DNA from: Dysgonamonadaceae bacterium
Lineage (GTDB): Bacteria; Bacteroidota; Bacteroidia; Bacteroidales; Azobacteroidaceae
Direction: 5' to 3'
DNA length: 48,609 nucleotides
Assembly: GCA_031256775.1 (NCBI GenBank)
Contig: JAIRPX010000013.1
Span: forward strand, 1 to 48,609
Positions 29,201 to 36,359 of the stretch are shown in pieces; within the stretch, counting starts at the first letter, position 1, and each line of letters opens with the position of its first letter. The position numbers and the translations under genes are program-made. Under the pieces are notes generated by a model. It made no database searches and was not told the DNA's origin. It saw only the letters and a program-made list of their open reading frames with translations.

Positions 29201-29944
29201 GTCATTAACGCCTCCAAGAATCCTGTTTGCCCTGTCTGAGCCTCCTTTCAGGAAGTATGCCATTACAGCGCTGTTCTGTATGGAAGCCGTTCCTCCATCG
29301 ACCAGAGCGATGATACCGCCGGTTCTGTTATTAATGCACTGGGCAACGCCTGCAAAGTAGGAGTTTTCAACGCTGAGGTCAATTGCCGCTCCAACTATTC
29401 CGCCAGCCTGATGATCCGTGCTGATAACCGCAGCAGTAGAAAAACAGTTATTAACGGCGCTAAACTCACCTTCAGGATTTGACTTCCTGGAACCTCCAAT
29501 AATCCCTCCAATATGATCCCAACCGCTCACAACTCCAGATGTATAGCATTTTTCCACATAAGTAGGCGCGTAAGCCCGTCCAACAATTCCTCCTGCATCC
29601 TGCGAACCATAGACCCGCAGTCCAATAATACTAAGGTTCTCAATTGTGGCTCCTTCGGCTACGCCTATGAACCCTGCGCCATCTCTCGAAGTATCAATTG
29701 ATTTCAAACCATAAACGGTTTTCCCGTTACCATTAATAGTTCCTGTAAAGCGATGCTGTTCATCACCTATAGGAATCCAATCCTGTGTCAGTGTGATATT
29801 ATCCGTCAGGATATAATCTCCGGCAAGATTATCGGCTATTGCCCTCAAACCCGCCTCGCTGCTAATTTGTATTTGACCCGACATGTTTACGGAGAAAAAA
29901 TACATTACGGCAATTAATGCCACTTGTCTAAAATAATGAGTCAT
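26261..29944 (-). CDS. GLUG-repeat secreted protein with T9SS tail, first gene of the operon
   Basis: A 1227-aa protein. The frame opens at a TTG at 30001, but I start at the ATG at 29944: it gives a compact signal peptide (MTHYFRQVALIAVMYFFSVNMSG) and has GAGAG shortly upstream. The ATG at 29956 is an alternative. Three GLUG modules lie at about 25-330, 425-745 and 850-1150, built like those of the second GLUG protein (opening ITLxxxWxPxG, GGIIG/GGIVG turns, closing FYTETLGW...YPVF). A Big-type Ig-like domain (about 335-410, SSSDPSVASIDNQG) links the first two. The end is a C-terminal T9SS-type sorting domain (about 1155-1227, VYNVNGQLQ...VSVKVINK). No catalytic motif is visible; a glycan-binding or adhesive surface role is likely. 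Confidence 0.85.
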   Translation of the reverse strand: MTHYFRQVALIAVMYFFSVNMSGQIQISSEAGLRAIADNLAGDYILTDNITLTQDWIPIGDEQHRFTGTINGNGKTVYGLKSIDTSRDGAGFIGVAEGATIENLSIIGLRVYGSQDAGGIVGRAYAPTYVEKCYTSGVVSGWDHIGGIIGGSRKSNPEGEFSAVNNCFSTAAVISTDHQAGGIVGAAIDLSVENSYFAGVAQCINNRTGGIIALVDGGTASIQNSAVMAYFLKGGSDRANRILGGVNDNAFCDLYNNHSWENTEVYHNNVLFTGGESNSYGFDGQHTAAATMKSASFYTETLGWNNPVWKIENGNYPVFSYHSLPLDGDGIYVPIFPERALPGTTFNAKAISALNRTVSYSSSDPSVASIDNQGLVSFIKNGTTTLTFSTQGDASYTGATFTMVLKVEGISYQIVTGEDLKNIKYDLSGDFTLMNNITLQEEWQPLGVFKGKFNGNGHIIYGLKYENKGQNDVGLFAVAEGAVITKLGIEKAEFTGNADVGAIVGTARGCIISECYVADSYVAGRDHIGSIVGAMRDYEKVITPGDPDLGIEDVKEKVFTEVRNCHAAAQIYSREFQAGGIAGIICGGTLENCYFSGVVQAMLGRAAGIVSLVDNSDPGEVKNNISLAAGIYCPYETYRIGDWGSRGPESGNYATKFINNWSAQNSYLGSSYDLSAIKTSQDANDRDGKTLSAESQARMQSFYTSTLGWDFTNTWKYIAGTDGKMYPVLKWQNEPLFSTLYGVPENPHLIYPDPNGELEINLSKIIPTYGQELKFEITEGANFVEKEGNKYFVTERPLSAGGWTKFTISLMDNSLNNIFAMQIPKLEVEIILTSQVFELKTVADILAINNRLFAKYRLMNDINMAGVKFSGIGSANSPFTGELDGNGYSIISAKVTVSDENKKGFFNATQGAKIQKFGLSDFSFAGSYSTGGGDCADLGGLVGSCKNTTIDQCYVTGKVTGRDHVGGLIGGDCDNVTVSNTYVDVIIEAGQQAGGFFGVTAGDNITVRNSYFTGSISAVSRGWVGGIIGLIDRSGNISISGCASIGDLSCVEKTGAFIGGNGVDGNTGTISTFYNNIYNYDSNFKGEEVWFIESTVPGTIDYANGKSPSQLKQKATYTAVGWDFDNIWTITEGQSYPQLKTTPFKQATNIPFVATGKSNYTVYTENDKVHISGIQQSAVVAVYNVNGQLQYQSAVSNNASLPLNSKGFYIVRITENDKTVSVKVINK

Positions 29945-30300
29945 CGTTGCTCTCATAGAGTCTATAGATTTAAAAAAATTATGAATAAAATTACCCTGCA
30001 ATATTAGTTATAATTTTTGAACTGAAAAATGGTGAAAACCTCAAATTCCGAAATTTGTACATCCACGTCCCTTTTTATGAAGTTTTTGTTCCTTTTTTAT
30101 GGATGCAAAATATAATGTCGCATTTTTTTAGAAGTATGGAAATGCTCTCTGTTAACTCATAATTCAAGACTCGTTTACTTACTGAAAAAGGAACAATTTT
30201 GTCGTTTTTAGTAACCTGAATTACCATATCATATATTCAGCCTTGTATTTCTGTTCTTTTAGAATTAATTTTGCCCATATTAATTTATAATTTTATTTTT
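29945..30300. promoter_or_regulatory. Divergent control region between the CAZyme operon and the GH38 gene
   Basis: This 356-bp gap contains several symmetric elements. CAAATT-ccga-AATTTG is an inverted repeat at 30042-30057. CCCTTTTTATG (30069-30079) and CCTTTTTTATG (30091-30101) are near-direct repeats with a 22-bp period, about two helical turns. TTGTTCCTTTTT (30086-30097) has an exact inverted match, AAAAAGGAACAA, at 30185-30196. Together they suggest binding sites for one regulator serving both directions. No confident minus-strand promoter was found; TATATTTTG at about 30105-30115 on that strand has the -7 spacing off by one. Confidence 0.55.
30242..30273 (+). promoter_or_regulatory. 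Bacteroidota-type promoter of the GH38 gene
   Basis: TTG at 30243-30245, a 20-bp spacer, then TAATTTTG at 30266-30273 match the Bacteroidetes -33/-7 consensus (TTTG...TAnnTTTG). The expected start point is about 20 nt before the ATG at 30301. Confidence 0.55.
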
Positions 30301-33300
30301 ATGAACAGAAAAATTATCGTGCTTTTGATTTGTCTTATACATGCTGCATTTGCCCTACCGCAGGAAAAGACATTATCGTTTATATCTGATTCTCATTTGG
30401 ATACACAATGGAACTGGGATGTGAAGACTACCATAGACCAGTATATCCTGAATACCATGATGCAGAACTTTCCGCTGTTTGATAAATATTCCGGTTTCCA
30501 GTTCAATTTTGAATCTGCCATTCATTATATGTGTATGAAAGAATATTATCCGGTAGAATATGCCCGATTAAAGGAATATATCCGGAACGGACGCTGGCAT
30601 ATCAGCGGTGGCGCAGTTAATGCCAGCGATGTGATGATTCCTTCGGCTGAATCTATTATCCGGAATTTCTTGTATGGACAAACTTTTTATAAAAATGAGT
30701 TTGGAACAAAAGGAGGAAGCGACATTATGCTCCCCGACTGTTTCGGCTTCCCGTATTCTTTACCCACGCTGGGAAAGCATTGCGGCGCTACAGGATTTCA
30801 CACAGCTAAATTAGCATGGGGTTCGGCTTACGACTACAACAGTCTGGCTCCGTTTGGAATATGGAAAGGAGTGGACGGCTCGGAAATATACGCTATATTT
30901 AAAGGCGAACCTTATGATGATCACGGCAAATATAATAAGGATATGTCGAAAGATCAGGATATGCTCAATCTTATTAACAGTAACGAGGCAAAATATGGAA
31001 TCCCAGCGGTTTTCCGCTATATTGGTCCAAGCGGCGATAGGGGAGGAGGGTTGCAGGACAATCCGGATTCGAGTACGGAAAACACACCTTACTGGTTGCA
31101 AAGAAGTATGGATTCCGATGGTCTCGTAACAGTGAAAATGGAAACTCCATCGCAGATATTTCAGAGAATGGATCAGTATCGAAACGACAAATATTTTACT
31201 TGGGATAATGAACTGCCCATGACAACGCACGGCACAGGCTGTTATACTTCGCAGACAATCATGAAATACTGGAACCGTAAGAACGAACTGCTTGCCGACG
31301 CTACGGAAAAATCTTCGGTAATATCACACTGGCTGGGAGGCTTGAAATATCCGTCGGATATTCTGCGTGAATCATGGATACGTTTGCTTTGGCATCAGTT
31401 CCACGATGATCTGACAGGTACGTCGATTCCGGGAGCTTATAATTTTTCCTATAACGACGAGGCGCTTGTAAACATGGATTTATCGAAAACGCTTTTAAAT
31501 TCTGTTGGAGCAGTTGCCGTACAGATGAACACTCAGGTGGAAGGAATCCCTCTGGTAATTTATAATCCGTTGTCTGTAAATCGCAAGGATATTGTAGAAG
31601 CTTCTGTAACAGTTAATCCAAAGCCTGCAAACATTCGCGTGCTGGATGAAAACGGGGATGACGTTCCTGCCCAGATTTTGGGATATGATTCATACACAGG
31701 GAAATTGTCGTTTATTTTTCAGGCAACCGTTCTTCCGCTTGGATATGCCGCTTACGAACTGCGCCTGAACGAAACAGTAAATTTTGAATCTTCTTTATCC
31801 GTTACCAGGAATTTGCTTGAAAATGAATCTTATCAGGTGGGGATAAACAGCAGGGGCGACGTTGCTTCCATTTATGACAAAAAAAATGGAAAGGAACTCC
31901 TGGCAGGTCCGTTGCGTCTGGCTATTTTTAACGACCGCTCCGAATCGTGGCCTGCATGGGAAATTATGTGGAACGATGTAAACACAGAACCGGCGGCATA
32001 CGTTGACGAAAATGTGGACGTTTCGATTGCCGAAAACGGACCTTTGCGCGTGAGCCTGAAAATCAGCCGACGCAAAAATGGCTCGGAATTTGTACAGTTC
32101 ATCAGGTTAACCGGATTCGGAATCAGCGACAGAATTGATTTTGTAAATGAAGTAAACTGGCAAAGTCGTGGCTCGCTGCTCAAAGCCGTTTTCCCGTTAA
32201 GGACGGCAAATCCTAAGGCTACTTATGATTTATCAATAGGAGCTATCGAAAGAGGCGTCAATACTTCCAGACTGTATGAAGTGCAGGGGCATCAATGGGC
32301 AGACCAGACGCATACCGACGGCTCTTATGGCATTTCCATACTGAATGATTGCAAATATGGATGGGACAAGCCAAACAATTCTACCCTGCGTTTAAGTCTT
32401 ATCCATACCCCTGCGGTAGGAAATAATTATACCCATCATAAAGATCAGGATTTAGGTCTGAACAGGTTTACTTACTCGTTTTACAGACATACCGGCGCAT
32501 GGAATGAAGCTACTCAATGGGAAGCCTCGCGCCTGAACCAGCCCCTGCTTGCATTTCAGACTGAAAAACATGATGGAATACTGGGCAAATCCTGCGGATT
32601 CATATCTTTGAATACCGACAGAGTAGCAATAAAAGCATTGAAGAAAGCGGAAGAATCGGATGAAATAATAGTACGCATATATGAATTAACAGGTGAAAAT
32701 CAGAATGATGTTAAAATAACGTTCCCCGCAAATATTATTTCCGCAAACGAAGTGAATGGAATTGAGGAAAAAACAGGAGAAGTATCATATAACGGAAACA
32801 GTATATCCTTTAATATTGGCAAATTTCAGCCCAAAACATTTGCCGTAAGGCTGGAAAATCCATCATCTCCTGTTGCCGGTAAAAATCCATCCTCAATAAA
32901 AATTGGCTTGGAATGCAACATTGATGTGATGAGTTATGATTCTAAGAAAAACGACGTATCTATGGGAGTCTCATACGCTTATCCTGCCGAACTTATTTCC
33001 GATACGGTTATTTCCGACGGGATAGAATTTGCCATTGCAAGTCGCAGCAACGGAAACCGTAATGCGGTCTATTGCAACGGACAGACAATAACGCTTCCCG
33101 CCAATGCAAATGCAAAAAAAATGTATATCCTGGCGGCAAGTAAAAATGAGAAAGGCTCCGAAGCTGAATTTACTGTCGATGGAACTGCCTATTCCTTCAA
33201 TGTTCCATATTATGCGGGAAAAGTTGCCATCATAGAAAACGAGTATAATCTTGAAACAGAGTATCGTCGCGAAAATATTGCATTTACGGCAACTCATCGG

Positions 33301-34239
33301 CATAATGTCGGCAGTAACAGTAATGATTCATACAATTTTATGTATATGTATAAATACTGTATTGCCCTGAACGGGAACGCCTCCAATCTTACTTTACCGA
33401 ATAACAGGGATATATACGTGTTTGCCGTTTCACTGTCGGATAATACAAACGACGACATAATCCCAGCATCAGCAATCACTTCACTTCCAGAGAAAAACAG
33501 TGATATTATTGACAATGATTGCAGTTTTAAATTGATTCCGGCGTCTGTCCGTGCATCTAATCAAAATGGCAGCAGCGAAGGACCCGAAAAAGCAATTGAT
33601 GGCGATTTAAACACGAAATGGTGCGTTACCAACAACAGCTCTCCGTGGATGGAACTCACATTCGATCCGGCAGTTGAAATATGCCGCTGGTTTGTTATGA
33701 ATGCAGGAATAGAAAGCGGCGATTATATCACGTCGGCTTTCCGTCTTCAAAAATACGAAAACCGCCAGTGGATTGATGTGGATATTGTGGAAAATAATAA
33801 TATAAACAAGGTTTACCGCACTGTCGAACCCTTCACAGCAAGCCGTATTCGCTTGCAGATAAACAAGGGAGAACAGAATGGAAACACAACCCGTATCCTT
33901 GAATTTGCCGTATTCGGCAAGGAAACAACCGCCATTAAAATGCTTCAAAATACAGAAAAAAATATTTATGTATCCGGGAATTATCCAAATCCATTCAGAC
34001 AAAAAACAGCTATTCGTTGTGTTACGCCTGAAAATGTAACCGAGCTGAATTTACAGGTATATGATTTATGGGGAAGAACTGTTGACAGCCAAAATTACAC
34101 GGTTTCGCCTCAAAATGGAATATCTGAAATAATATGGAACAGGAAACAGACGGTTGCCGGCGTTTATTTTTATTCTATTTCCGCCATAATAGACGGGAAA
34201 CACTTATATTCAAATATAAACAAAATGGTTGTTGTTTGA
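30301..34239 (+). CDS. Secreted GH38 alpha-mannosidase with discoidin module and T9SS tail
   Basis: A 1312-aa enzyme that probably trims alpha-mannosyl residues from oligomannosides or mannan side chains. The frame opens at a TTG at 30271, but the ATG at 30301 directly begins a signal peptide (MNRKIIVLLICLIHAAFA). Metal- and substrate-site residues are visible: H32 and D34 in SHLDTQW, nucleophile D146 in LPDCFGFP and H368 in WHQFHDDLTG, all GH38 hallmarks. The GH38 beta-domains run to about 860. They are followed by an unassigned beta-rich region (about 865-1075), a discoidin/CBM32 module (about 1085-1215, AIDGDLNTKW) and a T9SS type-A tail with YPNPF near 1235 ending NKMVVV. It is transcribed away from the GH76 operon but is evidently part of the same glycan locus. 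Confidence 0.93.
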   Translation: MNRKIIVLLICLIHAAFALPQEKTLSFISDSHLDTQWNWDVKTTIDQYILNTMMQNFPLFDKYSGFQFNFESAIHYMCMKEYYPVEYARLKEYIRNGRWHISGGAVNASDVMIPSAESIIRNFLYGQTFYKNEFGTKGGSDIMLPDCFGFPYSLPTLGKHCGATGFHTAKLAWGSAYDYNSLAPFGIWKGVDGSEIYAIFKGEPYDDHGKYNKDMSKDQDMLNLINSNEAKYGIPAVFRYIGPSGDRGGGLQDNPDSSTENTPYWLQRSMDSDGLVTVKMETPSQIFQRMDQYRNDKYFTWDNELPMTTHGTGCYTSQTIMKYWNRKNELLADATEKSSVISHWLGGLKYPSDILRESWIRLLWHQFHDDLTGTSIPGAYNFSYNDEALVNMDLSKTLLNSVGAVAVQMNTQVEGIPLVIYNPLSVNRKDIVEASVTVNPKPANIRVLDENGDDVPAQILGYDSYTGKLSFIFQATVLPLGYAAYELRLNETVNFESSLSVTRNLLENESYQVGINSRGDVASIYDKKNGKELLAGPLRLAIFNDRSESWPAWEIMWNDVNTEPAAYVDENVDVSIAENGPLRVSLKISRRKNGSEFVQFIRLTGFGISDRIDFVNEVNWQSRGSLLKAVFPLRTANPKATYDLSIGAIERGVNTSRLYEVQGHQWADQTHTDGSYGISILNDCKYGWDKPNNSTLRLSLIHTPAVGNNYTHHKDQDLGLNRFTYSFYRHTGAWNEATQWEASRLNQPLLAFQTEKHDGILGKSCGFISLNTDRVAIKALKKAEESDEIIVRIYELTGENQNDVKITFPANIISANEVNGIEEKTGEVSYNGNSISFNIGKFQPKTFAVRLENPSSPVAGKNPSSIKIGLECNIDVMSYDSKKNDVSMGVSYAYPAELISDTVISDGIEFAIASRSNGNRNAVYCNGQTITLPANANAKKMYILAASKNEKGSEAEFTVDGTAYSFNVPYYAGKVAIIENEYNLETEYRRENIAFTATHRHNVGSNSNDSYNFMYMYKYCIALNGNASNLTLPNNRDIYVFAVSLSDNTNDDIIPASAITSLPEKNSDIIDNDCSFKLIPASVRASNQNGSSEGPEKAIDGDLNTKWCVTNNSSPWMELTFDPAVEICRWFVMNAGIESGDYITSAFRLQKYENRQWIDVDIVENNNINKVYRTVEPFTASRIRLQINKGEQNGNTTRILEFAVFGKETTAIKMLQNTEKNIYVSGNYPNPFRQKTAIRCVTPENVTELNLQVYDLWGRTVDSQNYTVSPQNGISEIIWNRKQTVAGVYFYSISAIIDGKHLYSNINKMVVV

Positions 34240-34343
34240 CACAAATAAAGTACAACGCTCGCATGACGCTATTCAAAACTAAACAGTTTTTAAATCATCC
34301 CGTTTTCAAAAATCTCTACGAATCATTTTTTTTTGTAGAAAGA

Positions 34344-34376
34344 TTTGTTGTTTGTCATAAATATATTATACATTTG
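34344..34376 (+). promoter_or_regulatory. Bacteroidota-type promoter in the gap
   Basis: TTTG at 34344-34347 (and TTG at 34348-34350) precede TACATTTG at 34369-34376 with spacers of 21 or 18 bp, a good -33/-7 match. It points at two short frames downstream, so the region may be transcribed. Confidence 0.5.
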
Positions 34377-34401
34377 CAGGAGTTTCAGCAAGTGAATTTT
34401 A

Positions 34402-34473
34402 ATGACAAATTCGCCTGCACACAGAGGGGAATCCTGTGAAAATATACTAAGAAATGAACAAAATCCTGTTTAA
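34402..34473 (+). CDS. Possible 23-aa leader peptide
   Basis: ATG at 34402 gives MTNSPAHRGESCENILRNEQ plus NPV before a TAA at 34471. It starts about 20 nt after the expected transcription start. GAATCCT (34430-34436) and AATCCT (34462-34467) could both pair with AGGATT (34473-34478), so alternative hairpins overlap its end. No family is recognised; it could be chance. Confidence 0.25.
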   Translation: MTNSPAHRGESCENILRNEQNPV

Positions 34474-34493
34474 GGATTCAACAAACAATTTGG

Positions 34494-34688
34494 ATGGAAT
34501 CTGTTATTAATCCATTTATTGTTAAAGAGTTATTGCAAGAATATGACATTAAATTGAAAGATGTAAGTATAATTACCAGCATTATATCTTCGTATGATTT
34601 GGGTGGACTTACTGTTCCTCAGTCAGTTTCAAATATTATTAAAACAATAGATTGTGATTTTAATCTTTCTTTTATATCGGAATGGTAA
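34494..34688 (+). CDS. Possible 64-aa hypothetical protein
   Basis: The frame starts at the ATG at 34494, 20 bp after the short leader frame, and ends at TAA 34686-34688. The sequence (MESVINPFIVKELLQEYDIK...) has ordinary composition, with amphipathic segments but no signal peptide or known domain. The upstream promoter supports transcription. No clear ribosome-binding site is visible. It may be a small gene or a remnant. Confidence 0.35.
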   Translation: MESVINPFIVKELLQEYDIKLKDVSIITSIISSYDLGGLTVPQSVSNIIKTIDCDFNLSFISEW

Positions 34689-34754
34689 TAGATAACGAAA
34701 AAAAATAAAAGATTTATAAAATATTTTATTAAGATATGGATGTTATTTGGTGGA

Positions 34755-34802
34755 CAAAGCAGGAGCTTTGGTTTTAAGACGGCGGAATGTCCACGTTCTG
34801 CC
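34755..34802. other. Tandem hairpins in the gap
   Basis: CAAAGC-AGGA-GCTTTG (34755-34770) is a perfect stem with a 4-nt loop. GGCGGAA (34781-34787) pairs with TTCTGCC (34796-34802) through one G-U. GTGGACA (34750-34756) can alternatively pair with TGTCCAC (34788-34794). It could be a small structured RNA or a decayed element. Confidence 0.4.
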
Positions 34803-34922
34803 GAGCGTATTCGCGTGGTATTCTCTTTAATTTGCAATTTGTACGCAATAAATAATAAAATCTGATTAAACAGTTTGTTTGGTGATAAAAGCCCGGAAAA
34901 ATAATATTACAACTCTTGCTCG

Positions 34923-34938
34923 CCATAGTTTGCTATGG
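34923..34938. other. Hairpin downstream of the DUF151 gene
   Basis: CCATAG-TTTG-CTATGG is a perfect 6-bp stem 25 bp beyond the stop codon of the minus-strand gene. It has no U tract on either side, so it is not a standard terminator; it may be a small dispersed repeat or an RNA 3'-end stabiliser. Confidence 0.45.
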
Positions 34939-34963
34939 ACGCTCAGGAAAACATATATATCTT

Positions 34964-35536
34964 TTATCGCGTCCTTTTGTTAATTAGATCCCTTATATGA
35001 GATGCTTTTTCGTAATCTTCGTTAATGATAGCGTCATTCATTTTCTTTTGTAAATCTTCGATATTCATAATATCATAAGATATTTTGTTTTTTGCGGTAT
35101 CGTCTTCATTATCTGCTAAATCGTCGTCTTCCAAGACAACGCTTACTTCGCGCATAATTTCTTCTGTAGTATAAACAGGAACTTCCAAACGGATAGCAAT
35201 GGCTACTGCATCGGAAGTGCGCGAGTCAATTCGCAGTTCTTTTTCATTATGAATAAACACCAATTCTGAATAGAACACGCCATCTTCATATTTGTATATA
35301 TTTGCTGCAACTATTTCAATATCTGCAGTTTTGGCAAATGAGACAAACAGGTCATGCGTAAGGGGGCGCGGTGGCGTTAAATTATCCATGAAGATAGCTA
35401 TGGACTGAGCTTCAGGCGTCCCTACTATAACAGGAAATCTTCGCTGTCCGTTTTCTTCTTTCAATATCAAAGCATAAGCGCCTGTTTGTACTTGACTGAA
35501 AGTAACGCCCAATATTTTTAATTTTATTTTTTCCAC
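34964..35536 (-). CDS. DUF151/UVR bifunctional-nuclease-family protein
   Basis: A 190-aa cytoplasmic protein starting at GTG 35536 and beginning VEKIKLKILGVTFSQ with the start read as V; the next in-frame ATG would remove conserved sequence. Residues about 1-130 form a DUF151 (bifunctional nuclease) domain with LRIDSRTSDAVAIAIRLEVP; an acidic linker follows. A UVR-like helical hairpin (about 155-187, LQKKMNDAIINEDYEKASHIRD) ends the protein, as in UvrB/UvrC-interacting proteins. This two-domain form is common in Bacteroidota. The biochemical role is poorly defined, so a nuclease activity should not be assumed. Confidence 0.9.
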   Translation of the reverse strand: MEKIKLKILGVTFSQVQTGAYALILKEENGQRRFPVIVGTPEAQSIAIFMDNLTPPRPLTHDLFVSFAKTADIEIVAANIYKYEDGVFYSELVFIHNEKELRIDSRTSDAVAIAIRLEVPVYTTEEIMREVSVVLEDDDLADNEDDTAKNKISYDIMNIEDLQKKMNDAIINEDYEKASHIRDLINKRTR

Positions 35537-35576
35537 GAATCAATATTTAATGAACAGTTAAAATTAAATGTTTTTG

Positions 35577-36272
35577 TCAGTTTCTCCTTCCTCCAAGGAA
35601 AATCATTATATAGTAGAGCAGTGTAGCCAAAGAAGTCAGAGCTGCAACTACATAAGTATAGGCTGCGGCTTTCAGGGCTGATTTGGCGGCTGCGTTATTT
35701 TGCAAAGAAGTGAGTCTTGAATGGCTAAGCCAGGCTAAGGCTCGCTGGCTTGCATTGATTTCAACAGGCAAAGTGATGAAACTAAATATTGTAAGCACAG
35801 CGTACAGGCAAATTCCAATCAACAATAGGGACGAGCCTATTCCCGTACCTTTTCCCATCAGTAACATCCCGCCAAGTAGAATCCATGTTACCCATTGAGA
35901 TGAGAAGGTGACAACAGGCACTAATGCTGAACGCATTTTTAGCGGACCGTATGCTTTTGCGTGTTGAATGGCATGACCTGTTTCGTGAGCGGCTACAGCA
36001 GCAGCTGCGATACTGTTACCGGAATAAACCTCTGTGCTCAAATTAATAGAACGGTCTGCCGGATTGTAATGGTCGCTTAATATTCCGTTGGCAATTTTGA
36101 CTTTTACATTCGCTATTCCATTTTCATAGAGCATCCTTTCAGCAATCTCTTTACCTGTCATACCGTAATCTAAAGGCATCTTAGAGTATTTTTTGAATTT
36201 GCTGTTGAAATTCCATTGTACTAACCAGCCTGCAAGTGCTGTTCCAATAAATAATAACCAATATATTCCCAT
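35577..36272 (-). CDS. Membrane zinc metallopeptidase (YugP-like)
   Basis: A 231-aa integral membrane protein. The HEXXH-type motif is HETGH at 96-100 in VAAHETGHAIQHA. Hydrophobic segments at about 3-20, 118-140, 146-168 and 200-225 surround it, and the DRSINLSTEVYSGNSIAAAAVAAHE lead-in is typical of the YugP/DUF neutral zinc metallopeptidase family. It lies 40 bp upstream of the DUF151 gene in the same direction. A role in membrane-protein turnover is inferred from the family. Confidence 0.9.
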   Translation of the reverse strand: MGIYWLLFIGTALAGWLVQWNFNSKFKKYSKMPLDYGMTGKEIAERMLYENGIANVKVKIANGILSDHYNPADRSINLSTEVYSGNSIAAAAVAAHETGHAIQHAKAYGPLKMRSALVPVVTFSSQWVTWILLGGMLLMGKGTGIGSSLLLIGICLYAVLTIFSFITLPVEINASQRALAWLSHSRLTSLQNNAAAKSALKAAAYTYVVAALTSLATLLYYIMIFLGGRRN

Positions 36273-36359
36273 ATTTTTTCAGTTTTATATTGCTTTCATT
36301 TTTTTATTTAAGAAGAAATGAAAATCTCTTTTTGTTTAACAAATTATATGCCAAAAAAA

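Larger units (their letters stand above)
34240..34963. other. 724-bp structured gap without a confident gene
   Basis: This long gap holds a fragment similar to the dispersed repeat arm (CGCTCGCATGACG near 34257), a promoter-like sequence, two short plus-strand frames and three hairpins, listed separately. A minus-strand frame at 34619-34837 has no recognisable features. It separates the GH38 gene from the convergent housekeeping block. Confidence 0.6.

Noticed and set aside
30271-30300. TTG start for the GH38 gene
   Set aside because: It overlaps the predicted -7 promoter box, and the signal peptide begins at the ATG at 30301.
34275-34291. AAAACT-AAAC-AGTTTT as terminator of the GH38 gene
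   Set aside because: The stem is only 6 bp, nearly all A-T, and the T run after it is the stem itself.
34619-34837. 72-aa minus-strand frame in the gap
   Set aside because: It overlaps the hairpins and the opposite small ORF and has no recognisable domain or upstream promoter.
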